From: Hemerocallis citrina
Taxonomy: Eukaryota; Streptophyta; Magnoliopsida; Asparagales; Asphodelaceae
Assembly (NCBI GenBank): GCA_017893485.1
Contig: CM030359.1
Span: 32,368,430 to 32,432,429, forward strand
DNA: 64,000 nucleotides
Reading direction: 5' to 3'
The position numbers and the translations under genes were made by a program. Below the pieces are notes generated by a model that was not told the origin of the DNA, made no database searches, and worked only from the letters and a program-made list of their open reading frames with translations. Shown in pieces: positions 49,878 through 62,111 of the stretch; within the stretch, counting starts at the first letter, position 1; the number at the start of each line of letters is the position of its first letter.

Positions 49878-52800
49878 CTACTGAAACAGATGGGGAAGCT
49901 TCTGCTGAATCTCCTCCTCCAATTCCCAAATCGACTCACCCGACGAGTGATGATTCCAAGAAACTCGAACCAGCTTGATGACCTTGTTCTTCAGCACCTT
50001 CTCACGCCTGTCCAAGATAGTAACTGGCGGAATCTCACAAGACAGGTCCGGCTGTACAGACAGCTCTGAGTAGTCGATCACATGGCTCTATCCCTGATGT
50101 ATCTCCTGAGCTGGGAGACATGAAAGACATCATGCACCCCAGATAGAGCCGGTGGCAATGCAAGTCGATAGGCCACCTCGCATACTCGCTCCATAATATC
50201 AAAAAGCCCGATGAACTTGGGGCTTAGCTTGCCTCCACCTCCGAATCGGATAACGCCTCTCCACAGCGATACCTTAAAGAACACATGGTCTCCCACCTTA
50301 AACTCCAAGGGCCTTCTGTGGACATCTGCCTATTTCCTCTGCCTGTCCTGCGCTGCCATAAGGTGCTTCCTGATCTGAGCCACTGCATCGACCGTCTTGG
50401 TGATCAATTCTGGACCCAACAATTTCCTCTCACCAATATCATCCCAGCACACTGGTGACCTACACTTCCGACCATACAATGCCTCGTACGGTGCAGCTTT
50501 AAGACTAGCTTGATAGCTGTTGTTGTACAAGAACTCAACCAAGTGCAGGTGATCCTCCCAAGACCCTCCAAACTGAAGTACACAGGACCTCAACATGTCC
50601 TCTAATGTCTAAATGGTCCTTTCAGACTGCCCGTCTGTCTAAGGGTGGAAGGCTGTACTGTACTTCAACTTGCTTCCAAGACTGCTCTGAAGGCTCTCCT
50701 AAAACTGAAGTATGAACCTAGTATCCCTATTGGATACAATACTGACCGGGACCCCATGAAGCCTGACAATCTCCTGCATGTACCTCTTTGCGAGACTTTC
50801 AGTAGACTGACCAACTCTAAAGGGGATGAAGTGAGCACTCTTCATCAGCCTGTCGACAATCACCCAAATGGCGTTGTGACCCTTAGGACTCCTTGGCAAG
50901 GCGGTCACAAGATCCATGGTGATATTCTCCCACTTCCACTCCGGAATGGGAAGAGGCTGAAGAAGTCCGGTGGTCCTCTTATGTTCTGCCTTCACCTGCT
51001 GGCAGATCAAACATTGAGACATAAATCTGGCTACTGCCCTCTTTATACCATACCACCAGAAGTGGAGCTTCAAATCCCGATACATCTTCGTACCACTGGG
51101 ATGAATAGAGTATGCCGACTGATGGGCTTCCTCGAGCAATTTCTGCCTGACTTCACCCTTTGGGACTCACAGCCTAGCCCCAAAGTGAAGTGATCCATCT
51201 GAGTGAATGACCATATCGGTCATCGAACATGCCTCAACTTCTGCTCTGAACTTCTGTAACTGCTCATCCTTAATCTTCTTTACCAGAGATGACTGCAACT
51301 GAAGCATCATACAACTCTGATCGGCGCCCAGAATAATCACATTCAAGTCCAACTTCTCATCTGCTCAATAAGCTCCTTCTGCTGAGTCAAGAATATGGCG
51401 ACTGGCCTCCTGCTCAACGCATCCGGCACCAAGTTCACCTTACCGGGGTGATACTGCAAAGTGATGTCGTAGTTGGCCATTAACTCCAACCAGCGCCTCT
51501 GTTTCATGTTCAGCTCTTTCTGAGTGAAGACATGCTTGAGACTTTTGTGGTCGGTAAAGATTTCCACTCGGTCTCCAAGTAAGTAGTGTCTCCACAACTT
51601 CAAAGCGAAGATCACCGCTGCTAACTCCAAGTCATGAGTAGGGTAGTTTTTCTCGTGCAGCCTCAACTGCCTGGATGCATAAGCAACAACCCGACCCTTC
51701 TGCATCAACACTGCACCTAGACCTCTACCTGAAGCATCGTAGTGAATCACGAAACCACCCGAACCATCTGGTATAGTCAACACTGGCGCTGACGTCAACT
51801 TGCTCTTCAACTCTGCGAAAGCTTCACTGTAGGCCTCATCCCAAGAAAACTAATGATCCTTCCCTGTCAGTTTAGTTAATGGCCCAGCAATCTTCGAGAA
51901 GTCTTAGACAAACTTCCGATAATACCCTGCTAGCCCGAGAAAACTCCTCACCTATGAAACTGACTTAGGCACTGGCCAATCTTTAACTGCAGCAATCTTG
52001 GACGGATCAACAGAGATGCCATCGCTCGAGATAATATGCCCCAAGAATGTGACTCAATCAAGCCAGAACTCGCACTTGCTGAGTTTTCCAAAGAGCTGAT
52101 TCTCCCTCAGAGTCTGCAAGACTAACCTCAGATGTTCGGAATGCTCTTCCCGGTTCCGCGAATATACTCAGATGTCATCTATAAAGACCACCATAAATCT
52201 GTCTAGGAACTGGGAGAAAACTTTGTTCATCAGGCTCATAAACACTACTGGGGCATTCGTGACACTGAAGGGCATCACAAAGAACTCGTAATGCTCGTAC
52301 CTGGTCCTGAATGCAGTTTTCTGTACATCTGCTGCTTTCACCTTCACCTGATGGTACCCCGAGCGAAGGTCCAACTGATCAAACAGGTCGTCGATCCTGG
52401 GTAGTGGACCGATTCTTCACAATGACACTGTTCATCTCTCGGTAATCCATGCATAACCTGCGGCTTCCGTCCTTCTTATTGACGAACAGAACAGGAGATC
52501 CCCACGGTGAAACACTAGGCCTGATGAAATCCAAATCCAATAAACCCTGAATCTGCACATTCAGCTCTACTAGCTCAATCGGTGCCATCCTGTACGGGCT
52601 CTTCGATATCGGCACTGTACCCAGCTGAACCTCAATGCCGAACTCCACCTCTCGATCTGGAGGTAACCCGGGCAATTCCTCTGGGAACACATCCAGGAAT
52701 TCCCGCACTACAAGAGGCGCAATCTCACAGCTTGTGTGCAACTCCATTGCACAAACTTCCTCATCTGCCACCTTCTTACCATGCCCAAGGGGTGTCTCCC

Positions 52801-54530
52801 TAGCATGGAACTCAAACTCTGCATGCTACGGAATCCTGAACACAACCTACTTCGCTCGGCAATCAATAACAACATGAGACTCCCCCAAACAATCCATGCT
52901 GAGAATCACATCAAACCCGGAATTCCCGATCACTATCAGATCTGCCTTGAAATTGGTGCCCCCAATAACCACATGGCTCTGCTTGCACTCCCTAGAGCAA
53001 ACGACAACACCGCCACCTGTGGTGATGTTCCAAGCTCCCGACATAGCACTGTACTCCAACTGATGCTGATCCACAAAGCTGGAAGAGACGAAAGAATGTG
53101 TCGCCCTGGAATCAAATAGGGCATGAGCGGGAAAAGAATGGACTAGAATGATACCTATGATAGATTCAAAAACATGGGAAGAGATGAATAGTGCAAGATA
53201 ATAAGGAATAAGAAATACTGATGTGAAAAGAAACTACACAATGAATGATGTAAAGATAAACAAATAAAGCAGGGAACAGATAATAAAACAACAAAACACA
53301 AATGTACCTGCAATGACCTCCTCTGTGGTCTCGACTTCCTCTGCAGTCAGGTTGAAGGCCTGACCTCTCCTCGGAGCAGTGGTCCTCTGACCGACGATCT
53401 GATGCTGATGAGGAAGTGGCGGCCTGACCTGACCTTGAGCTGGCACACCAGCGGGCGGCACAAACCTCCTTTGCAGATAGTCCCGAATGGTGTGATCACC
53501 AGCACCACACTCGAAGCATCGACGGTTGGCCCGCCTGCAATCTCTGCGCATATGCCTTGGAATCTGACAGAAGTCACAGTAATCTCCCCTCTGTGGAGTA
53601 GCAGCAGGGTAGGGAGCAGCCCTGGCAGGATGGGCTGGAACTGGCCTCCTGATTGGCCCTCCAGTGGGCCTAGTAGCGACAGGATGTAGAGCGGACCGCT
53701 GAATGGCATGCTTCCGCCTACTGGTATGTTCCTGGCTTCTGGCGGCCTCCAGGATGTCAGTATAGGATCGGAGTCGCAAGGCAGCTAGGCGATCTTGGAT
53801 CTCAATGTCCAAGCCCAATAAGAAACAGCAGCCTTTATCTTCATCATTTGCCACCATGGACGTGGCAAAGCGACTCAGCCGGGTGAACTTTGCAGCATAC
53901 TCGTCTACGGTCCGACTCCCCTGATTCAAGATAGTGTCTCAGTTAAAACATTGATATATCATGAATTAACAATAAAAATTGCATAATAAACACTATCTGA
54001 CGAACCTAAGTAAGCACGACAAATTGCCGCTCCATTTCATTCCTGGTGACATGGGGAAAGAACTTCGTAAGAAAGTTCTCTCTGAAGATGGCCCAGGCGA
54101 TGGGGCACCCTAGCCGTTCCATCTCAGCTCGCCACCAGATGTGGGCGAGGTCAACAAGCTGGATGCTCACGATATCCACGCGATCCACATCAACTATTCG
54201 CGCTGCAATCAAAAGTTGTTCAGTCCTGATGAGCCATTACTCGGCTTCTAGCAGACCTTCAGTACCTGAGAATTTTTCTGGGTGTAGCCTCATGAAGTCC
54301 GCTATATTGCCAGGTCTCGATGGTAGCACCCCAAGCGCAGGTACAAGGGGCTCTCTGTTGGCAGCTTCCAAAGCTGCCCTCATCAGTTCACCATGCTCTC
54401 GCTGCATTTGCAATATTTCTTGCATCAGCCGCTCATTCTATTCACGCCGCATTTGCAACATTTGCACAATAGCGAGCACCTCTGACTGATCACCCCCAGT
54501 TTGGGAGGACGAACCATTCTTACTAGCCAT
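49878..54530 (-). pseudogene. Tekay-type gag-pol polyprotein with chromodomain, decayed
   Basis: Minus strand, right to left: gag from MASKNGSSSQTGG (54530) with GTEGLLEAE and WWRAEMERLG blocks; an insertion of about 80 bp near 53930-54005; gag zinc knuckles CDFCQIPRHMRRDC and a second whose last Cys is Tyr (53570-53470); a probable 153-bp intron (53155-53307); protease with FDSRATHSFV, the usual DSG having Arg in place of Gly; RT (about 52770-51850) with VVFIDD at its active site; RNase H with [10 protein letters not shown] (51600-51540); integrase with HHCC finger and MDLVTALPRSPKG (51139-50700), with Asn in place of the second catalytic Asp (VSNRDTRF); chromodomain EKVLKNKVIKLVRVSWNHHS (50033-49974). 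Several stops interrupt it. Confidence 0.88.
53155..53307 (-). other. Probable intron between gag and protease
   Basis: Donor GCAG|GTACATTTG (53307) and acceptor ATCATAG|GTATCATT (53155). Splicing is phase 1 and joins ...TTEEVIAG directly to GIILVHSFPAHALF of the protease in frame; unspliced, the gag frame stops within the intron (53234-53236). The related plus-strand element has the same donor context, ACTGCAG|GTATCTT, at the same point of its gag (about 59782). Confidence 0.65.
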
Positions 54531-54673
54531 AGCCTGCACAAACTGAAAACAATTAGTACCCAGATAAAGTTGATAATTAATTTTTCATGCAATTTCATGG
54601 CTTATTAAATGTTGAGTTAATCCTGACTGAGTCAAGTCTGTCTAATATATTAGTCAAACTAACACATTAGCCA

Positions 54674-54701
54674 AACCTGGCTCTGATACCACTAAAAACC
54701 C
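54674..54701 (-). other. Tekay primer-binding site
   Basis: TGGTATCAGAGCCAGG (minus strand, 54691-54676), about ten bases after the 5' LTR end, complements the 3' end of initiator-Met tRNA. Confidence 0.85.
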
Positions 54702-57700
54702 TGTCACGCCCCGCTTCCCAAAAATACGGAATACGAGAGTGTGACAAAGCCCAGCAAATGATTTTCATCATTCATGAACTGTAGGATCGACTCAGCATCA
54801 TAACAATAATATAATAAAATGTACACAACCACGCATGCATGAATAATTTATTAATCAACAGAAAATAATTTGAAACAAAATAATAATATTCCAAATAGTT
54901 TTCAAATTTGAATTAAAAGATAAAAACTCGAGACTATAAGCCCGTTACAAGATTCAAAGAGCAAAGAAATAAATAACTCAAAGAAAACAAAATATTTTAA
55001 ACAAGTCCTTTCTCCAAGCGAAGCCTAAAATGTCTGCTCACCAATTCCAGTAGGCAGTTCATCTCCAAAGTCTGTATATATAAATATAAAAAGGGAAAAA
55101 ATAGAGAAAACAAGATAAACGCCCTTAGTGCAAGTTAGGGTTGCAAATAGTACAAGCAAGGGTGTGAAAACTAGTGCAAGAAATATGGAACAATATTTAG
55201 AATCAAGAATGTATAACATAATATAATAGGAATGCAAAAAGTAGTGGGATTCAAGAAACTAGCTAGTAAGAAGGACAACTCATGTAACAATGTTGGATAA
55301 CAAATACTAGTAGTAGAACAAGTGGCTAGTGAACATGTAATTGTGTCAAACATCAAGTAACAAGTATTACGTACAAGTGTCGAGTAACAAGTAACAAGTC
55401 TCATGTGTCAAGTTCTCAAGTACAAGTATCAAGGAGCAAGTGTCAAGTATTATGCTCAAGTATCATGTCTCATGTATCATGTCATCAAGTATCAAGTATG
55501 CATTTATCATGTTCAATTATCATGTGTCAAGTCTTGTGGTTATTACCATCTAGGTAGCACTTCATGTGCCATCCTTTTATCACATGATTGCTACAGTCAA
55601 TGCAATTTTGTTTAGGCCTAGTGGTGCATTTTATAGAGCGGTGTACTCAGGCATCAAGTATCAAGCAAGCACAGTTCATGAATACGAAAATAAAGTAACA
55701 AGTTCACGAAGCAAGTTCGTGAATCTACTAGCAAGTTCAAGAACCACACAGTGGGTTCATGAATACAACAAGTTCATGAGCCAAGTAATGGCTTCATGAA
55801 TACATCAAGGTGCAAAAATTTCATGAACCGAGTACTAGGAAACACGGGCCCCCTTCCGAGTACACTTACCTATATTATCTACTACTATGGTCTTTCCCTT
55901 AAACCCTGGCTTATTATTTATTATTATCATCAAGCAAGCATGAAAGTGTGCGAAATAGGTTAAGTAAACATAAGCAAGCACATGGAACAAGTTTAGGCTA
56001 GGTAGGATATATGTTCGATGGTCAAAACAAATCAAAATATCAAGAACAATGAGAATTCCAAATCTGGACAGCATGGCGTTGCTGCACCAAACTGCGATTT
56101 CCGTTGCTACAAGATAGCAAATGTGGATCCGTCAGAAGGTCTAGAAACTAGACTCCTGCCCGGTCCCAACGCATATAATTAAGACACATAAAAGTTGTAG
56201 CAATTTATATCAAAACAGCAAACTATACAACATTTGTGTTCGGCCAGAATTTGTAAAACTGAGTTTATACATATGAAACAGGGTTGAAACATCATTAATT
56301 AATTCTGAGAAAATTAGAGAATGTTCTCTAGGGTGTCCAGTATCAGCTTGCGAAATTTCAAGTCATTTACTTACTGGTACCATAGTTAAAGTAATTGTAA
56401 ACTAAAGAGGTGCGGCAGTTTTTGTGAATCTGTGACTACCGACACAGCAGCAGTTAAACTGCGATATCTCCTAAACCGTAACTCGGAATTCAAAAATTCT
56501 GGATGTTATCGTCAAACAGAAACTTGATGCTACATTTCATATTCAGGGCTCAAGTTCAGATTTTGGTTTTATCGGGGTCGAAACAGCAAGGCAAGACAGA
56601 AACAGAAACCAACTAAAACACTTTTTGTATGAAATGAATCAAAATCTTACTAGTTGTGAACAAGTGTATCAACGAAGGGTTGTGACTCTTAGATCATGTA
56701 ATAGATAGGGCGAAACATGAGATCATCGACGATAAACAAGGAGGAGTCACATTCACAAACTATTTGCAGTATTTTCAAGGAAAAACTTGTACTAGAAAAC
56801 GAAATGTAAAAGAGATACTTGCCTTGGGGTGTAGACGACGAATCCGACGGAGGAATAACGAAGATGGATCCCGACACAGATCTTCATGACGATCAAGATC
56901 AAGATGGGCGAACGGCTGAAATCAGATCTGATGATCAAGATGATGGAGATTGGACGATTGTGATCAATCAATCACGATCAAGGATGATCGACGACCCAGA
57001 ATCAACGTGATCACAACCCAACAACAACAACCACCACGGCTCGGAGGCTATCGCCGGCGGCCAAGGGACATGGCGGACGGAGAGCGATGACCAGGGGACG
57101 CTGCCACAGGTGGCTGCGATGAAGGGAAGATGACGCACGGGGAAGATGGCTCAGTGCTCGTGCTAGTGGGCGCCTTGACTGGGGCTCGCTGGCATTGCTA
57201 CAGTCATCAGAGGGAGACAGCACAGGTGATGACAGTGCCGAGGAGCGGTGCTAGGCTGCTAGCTGCGTCGTGACGCCGAGAGGGAGAGGGTAGCACAGTG
57301 GGGGGTTTGTGGGGTTGCGACAGGAGCTGGGTGACGCGACTGGGGTTGCGAGGGCGGTCGGAGCACAGAGTAGAGGACGGGAGAGGGATTTAGGAAGGAG
57401 CACAGGGAATGGGTCGATCGGGAAGAGATGGTAGGGGGGAAGAAGGTAGGCGGCTGGGAGAAAAAACTTAGGGGTTAGATTAAAACAGTGGGGTTAGGGT
57501 TAACTAGGTTTAGGTTTTTATATAGTAGGGTTTGGGTTTCTGGGTTAATGGGTAGCGGGTTTGAGTAGGATCCAACAGGAGATTGAGTCAAAATTCATTA
57601 TAATTAGGGGAAAAGAAGTAGATGAGGTGAAACAGCCCATTCTTCATGAAGAACGACAATTCAGAGCAGATACGAATAATGAAATTGAAATAAATATTGG

Positions 57701-57832
57701 CACAAAATTGAGTTGAAATAAATGAAATAATTTTATTTGAATTGGAACAAATTACAAATCTCAAATTGATGGACTGAGTACCAGGAATGGAAATACAGTA
57801 GAAAGATACAAATACGAGAAATAGGAGTTATA
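54702..57832 (-). repeat. Tekay-type LTR, right (5' LTR)
   Basis: Plus-strand start TGTCACGCCCCGCTTCCC; end GGAGTTATA, where the expected CA is TA. Same length class as the left LTR, with scattered substitutions. It contains the same CAAGT-rich block (about 55330-55540). Confidence 0.88.
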
Positions 57833-58011
57833 AATCCTACCTACCTAACAAGCAGAATTTCGTTCTCGAAATTCAGACAAGTGGTACATAGGGCAACCCC
57901 CCCAAAGGAAAAGAAAGTTCAACAACAAAACAAAAGCTACTGAAACAGATTGGAAAACTTCTGCTGGATCTCCTCGTCTAATTCCCAAGTCGACTCACCC
58001 GGCGAGTGAGG
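57833..58011 (-). repeat. Second copy of Tekay internal 3' end
   Basis: Matches 49756-49930: the CCTAACAAGCAGAATTTCGT block, CAAGTGGTACATAGGGCAAC and the chromodomain end coding for the tail of the polyprotein. Sequence of this type should not follow a 5' LTR, so the right LTR is shared with a second, mostly lost element. Confidence 0.85.
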
Positions 58012-59003
58012 ATATGTGTGTAAATGACTTGTTTGCTTCATGCTTTGTCTGTAATGCTTAGAATTAGTCACACATAGTAATGAACAACATTGACACCTTC
58101 TTGCATGCACACATAGGATTAAAATAACTAATAAAAAGTCGGGGTATCATGGGTTGACTAAGTTGTAAATGATCGAAAACTGTACTCGGTCGGGCCCTAC
58201 TGCCTGAACCGCACTGGCCTGTACTGATGGCCATAAACTACTACCCGATAAACACTGCTCGAGAAACACTGATACTGAACAAGAAATATTGATTACTAGG
58301 CCGAGTATACAGACCAAGAATTCACCATCAGTCTAAAACATTCACTATGTATTTACGCGAAACCTGTAGTATGGAATGCAGTAGTACGTGCACTAGATTG
58401 ATTAATAAAATACTTAATAACCTGCATTTCCTGCCTGATCCTGACATCTCGCATTACATGCGTGATTTACAATAGATCTTTGATATTTTGTCTGCCTTTG
58501 CTTTATTCTTTGTCTTTGACCATGTCCTTATTCTTTGATATTCATGCTTTCCTTTATCCTTTGTTTTTCTCTAATTGCTGCCCACGACTTGCTCTAAGGG
58601 CACTCTTTTTCTTCTTTTTAAATCTAGTATTAACAGGTACCGAAGGAGCAATTTCAGAAGAACTTGGTGAGCAAACTCTTTAAAGATTGGAGCTGGACTG
58701 TTAGACTGCTTAGCTATCTTTTGTCATTTGCTCATTTTACTTCTTTTTATCATACTTTGTATTCTTGGGCTTTATGACCCGAAGTTTGTTTTATCCCAGA
58801 TGTCGGATTATTATTTAGTGAATTTATTTTATGATTATCTTTGAGTTTATTCATTGTTTATGTGATTATATTCTTTGCCTACGTAGTTGTATCTCTTATA
58901 TATTGTTGAGTTAGACTGGTATAGCTTATGGATGATGCATAATCATTCACTGGGCCTAAGTTACGTACTCGTATTTCTGTATTTTGGGAAGCGGGGCGTG
59001 ACA
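58012..59003 (+). mobile_element. Partial 5' LTR of a second Tekay-like element, plus strand
   Basis: Ends TTGGGAAGCGGGGCGTGACA (58984-59003), matching the LTR ends of the minus-strand element, and is followed by a PBS-like TGGTATAGAGCCCAGGG. The left side is truncated at 58011/58012. The 73-codon ORF 58462-58683 is LTR sequence. Confidence 0.75.
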
Positions 59004-59013
59004 GAGTTTTTAG

Positions 59014-59030
59014 TGGTATAGAGCCCAGGG
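59014..59030 (+). other. Primer-binding site of the second Tekay-like element
   Basis: TGGTATAGAGCCCAGGG; one base differs from the expected TGGTATCAGAGC pattern. Confidence 0.6.
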
Positions 59031-59322
59031 TTGAGTAATATGTCAATCAAACATGACTATCTTTACGGAGGTTGGCTTTGATTGATATATTAGTCAAGTT
59101 TGGCTCTAGCCAGGTTAACTCAATAATATGCGCGCCACGTTGATCACATGAACATGTAATAACTTTAATATAATCTGGATATTAATCCTATTCGATCCAC
59201 ATCTGACTCCTTTGCATTCAATCCTTTGATTCCTTGTATCCTTCCGTCCTTTGCATTCATTATCATTTGTCAATCTTCCCACATATGTCTCGGTGGTCAC
59301 CAACTGGATGGTTTTGCAGACT

Positions 59323-59751
59323 ATGGTTCGTGAAGATTCTTCGACACCCCCACCCAAGGCTGAAACATCTGAGAATTCTGCCATTCTCTAGGCAATACAA
59401 CGAATGATGGAGCTACAACGAGAGCACAATGAGCTGATGAGAGCTAGTCTGGAAAGAGCCCAGGAGAGCACGCAGCTCACTCGACTGTGTATATTTGCGC
59501 CCCAGCATCATGCCTTCGCTATCATGGGACAGACCCGTGGAAGGAAGGGCCCGACATGCAACTTTTGCCGCAAGATTGGTCACTTACGCAAGGATTGCCG
59601 GCTAGCCAACGGTCGATGTCTTGTATGCGGAGCGAGTGATCACAGGGTTCGGGACTGTCCAAGGAGCAGGAGGAATGCCTCAACTGGAGGATCAGCTTCT
59701 AGTGGAGGACAAGCTGGAGAATGTGTTCAGGCCCATAACCAGATTGCATAG
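59323..59751 (+). pseudogene. Gag remnant with two zinc knuckles
   Basis: Starts MVREDSSTPPPKAETSENSA; an in-frame TAG follows. MMELQREHNELMRASLERAQ matches the N-terminal part of gag in the minus-strand element, then the sequence jumps to the nucleic-acid-binding part: CNFCRKIGHLRKDC and CLVCGASDHRVRDC, both complete CX2CX4HX4C. The whole gag core is missing. The frame ends TAG at 59749-59751, shortly before a splice donor-like ACTGCAG|GTATC. Confidence 0.8.
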
Positions 59752-60239
59752 GAAGCAGTGACTGCCGAAGGTGCGACTGCAGGTATCTTGCTATTTTGTG
59801 CATTTCTGTTCTTGCATCATTTATTCTTCTGTGCTTGTATTTATCCTATTTTGTTTCATCATATTTTGTCAATTCAATATTGAGTATCATGTTAGTTATT
59901 TCTCCCTGTTATATTCTCTTCAATTCCAATTTTGTCCCTTGTTCCTCTCCCTTTAAATTCAAATCTTTGATTTCCTTTTGTCCCTTCTAGTCATCCTCTT
60001 CTTTGAGTCTTTATTGGGTATAGATTCATTTTTCTGCTGCCTATTTTTTTCTCTTTATATTTATTTTCCCAAATACTTTCTATATTTCGGTTATTATTTG
60101 TTATATTGGATCTTCTATAAAAATGTTTCTCAACAAAGATTATGTTATTTCGAATAATGGTGTATTTAACTTCACTTTTCATTTTTGATGGACTATATAT
60201 TTCTATTGGATTATTTTGATAAGACAAATCCTTATTTTG
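59752..60239 (+). other. AT-rich internal region, no pol
   Basis: Follows the gag remnant, where protease and RT would be expected. Only AT-rich sequence with a possible intron start at 59782; no pol domain is visible. Confidence 0.5.
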
Positions 60240-61500
60240 TTGTATAATGCTATTACTACTACTACTATTATTATTGCTATTGTTTTCATTATCATTACTA
60301 GTATTATTATTATTGTTACTACTATTGATATTCTTTTTGTTGTTTTCATTATTTTATTATTGTTGATAATATTGAATTACTCTAAAAAAAAAAATGTTGA
60401 ACCCAAAACTATATTTTGTCTTGCATTATTATTTTTACTAGTGTTGTTAATATTTTAATATTATTATTATTATTATTATTATTATCTTTTTTGCAATTAT
60501 TGTTATTATTATTGTTATGATCATTGTTATTATCATTGTTATTCTTATTGTTATTAGTATTGATATTTTGTTATTATTATTGTTATCGGTATTATTATTT
60601 TTATCGTTACTATTATTATTATTATTATTTAGCTTTGAGCCCGAACATGCTCAATTTTATATGCATTTCACCATTTCGGTGTAACCTAATATCGAGATGG
60701 CAAATATGCAACTCGATGTCAATGGAGGCAAATTGCAACTGGATATCGGGGAGGCAAAATGTGGAACCAAATATTCAGACGGCAACCTGCAACCTGATGT
60801 CATGAAGGCAAACATGCAACTTGATGTTAAAGAGGCAAGATTTTCTACCTATTTGCTAACTGATATTTCAAGACTCTTTACTTATATAATAAAACTGATG
60901 GTAAAGAAATATTTTCGTTATTATTATTGGTATTGTTATCATTATTGTTATTTATATTGTTGTTATTATTATTGTTTTCATCATCTTTATTGTTATTTTT
61001 TTTACTATTATTGTTACTGTTATTTTATTATTATTGATATTATTATTATTGCTATTATTTTTATTATTGTTATTCTTATTATTTTTAATGCTATTATTAA
61101 TATTATTGCATTATTTTCATGAATATGTTGAATCCTATTTTGTCGTGTATGTATTATCATTATTACCAGTATTGCTGATATTTTTATTTTATTATAATAT
61201 TATTACCAGTATGATTATGATGATTTTGGTTACTGTTATTAATGTTGTTATCATTATTGTTGTTCATATCTTTAATATTATTGTTATTATTATTAATATT
61301 GTGATTTTTATTGTTGCTATTATTTTATTATCACTTTTATTGTTATTTCTACTATTAATATGTGTTGTTATTATTACTGTTATTATTATTTTTATCATTG
61401 ATATTATTATTCTATTATTATCGATAGTATTATTATTATTGATATTTGTTGTTATTATTATTATTATTGCTAAAACCATTAGTTTTAATCTATATTATAT
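60240..61500. repeat. Imperfect (TTA/TTG)n trinucleotide-rich region
   Basis: Two long blocks of degenerate TTATTATTG-type repeat (60240-60640 and 60920-61480), separated by the 27-bp minisatellite. Hydrophobic Ile/Leu/Val ORFs in it are repeat artefacts. Confidence 0.85.
60700..60836 (+). repeat. 27-bp minisatellite, about five units
   Basis: Period of 27 bp, each unit starting GGCAA and most containing a TGCAAC(T/C)(T/C)GAT-like block. In one frame it reads as a 9-residue repeat (ANMQLDVNG, GKLQLDIGE, AKCGTKYSD, GNLQPDVMK, ANMQLDVKE). Confidence 0.75.
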
Positions 61501-62097
61501 CTTTTGATTATTTAAATTGAAGCTCAATTTTATATTCTTTTGCATTATTGCTTATATCTATCTTGAGCCCATACTCTCTTTGATCCTATTGTCTCATTCT
61601 TGTCTTCCTGTTCGGTTCGTCGATTGGTGTCATGTGGCCTACAACGACATGTATGTTGCTTGGGACATCACCATCGGAGTAGCGCAGCGGATGCGTGGTG
61701 GGCCCATAACCCACAGACACCAGAATTCTCTTGTTATTTCTCCTTTCCTATATTGTTTGTTTCCCTCTACCCCTCGCATTCATCTTCATCCGTTGACTCA
61801 TTTGTTTGGTCTAACTCTTCCTTGTCCATCCTTTCTTCAATTTCGGCTCTATCTATTTCTTCATCTCTTTGCTTGCTATCTTGTAAGTCTTGTGTTGTTC
61901 TTCTTCATTTTGATACCGGTTACTTCTTTCTTGTCTTCCATATGACCTCATTGTTATCCACTCCCTTCCTTATTCCGGTGTTTCCACTGTTTTGTTTCTT
62001 TTCCTTTAACCTTCTGTTTTTGTTACCCCCGATTTCTCTTTTTTTGCCTTGTCCTATGTACCGCCTAAGCAAATTTTGGTGACGAAATTTTATTGTA
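61501..62097 (+). other. 3' internal region of the second Tekay-like element
   Basis: No coding domain recognised. A GACGAAATTTTATTG block near 62081 resembles the GACGAAATTC motif at the 3' end of the minus-strand relative. Confidence 0.5.
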
Positions 62098-62111
62098 AGG
62101 TGGGTAGGATT
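62098..62111 (+). other. Polypurine tract
   Basis: AGGTGGGTAGGATT just before the TGTAACCCCC LTR start, the same tract as in the minus-strand element (GGTGGGTAAGATT). Confidence 0.7.

Larger units (their letters stand above)
46643..58011 (-). mobile_element. Chromodomain gypsy element (Tekay/Del type), minus strand, with extra internal piece
   Basis: Left LTR 46643-49755, internal 49756-54701, right LTR 54702-57832, then 179 bp (57833-58011) of internal sequence again. On the minus strand, PBS TGGTATCAGAGCCAGG (54691-54676) complements the initiator-Met tRNA, and a GGTGGGTAAGATT tract precedes the TGTAACTCC LTR start. The polyprotein ends in a chromodomain, so the lineage is chromoviral; LTRs over 3 kb suit Tekay/Del. 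The LTRs differ at several percent by eye, so the element is much older than the Retand copy. A 5-bp flank AGGTT precedes the left LTR, but the right end is broken, so no duplication can be checked. Confidence 0.88.

Noticed and set aside
53930..54005. A second intron in the Tekay gag
   Set aside because: About 80 bp interrupts gag between WWRAEMER and GSRTVDEY, but GT-AG ends do not restore the frame cleanly; inverted AGATAGTG/CACTATCT ends suggest a small insertion.
60216..61507. Hydrophobic Ile/Leu/Val ORFs resembling membrane proteins
   Set aside because: They are readings of degenerate TTA/TTG trinucleotide repeats, in several frames.
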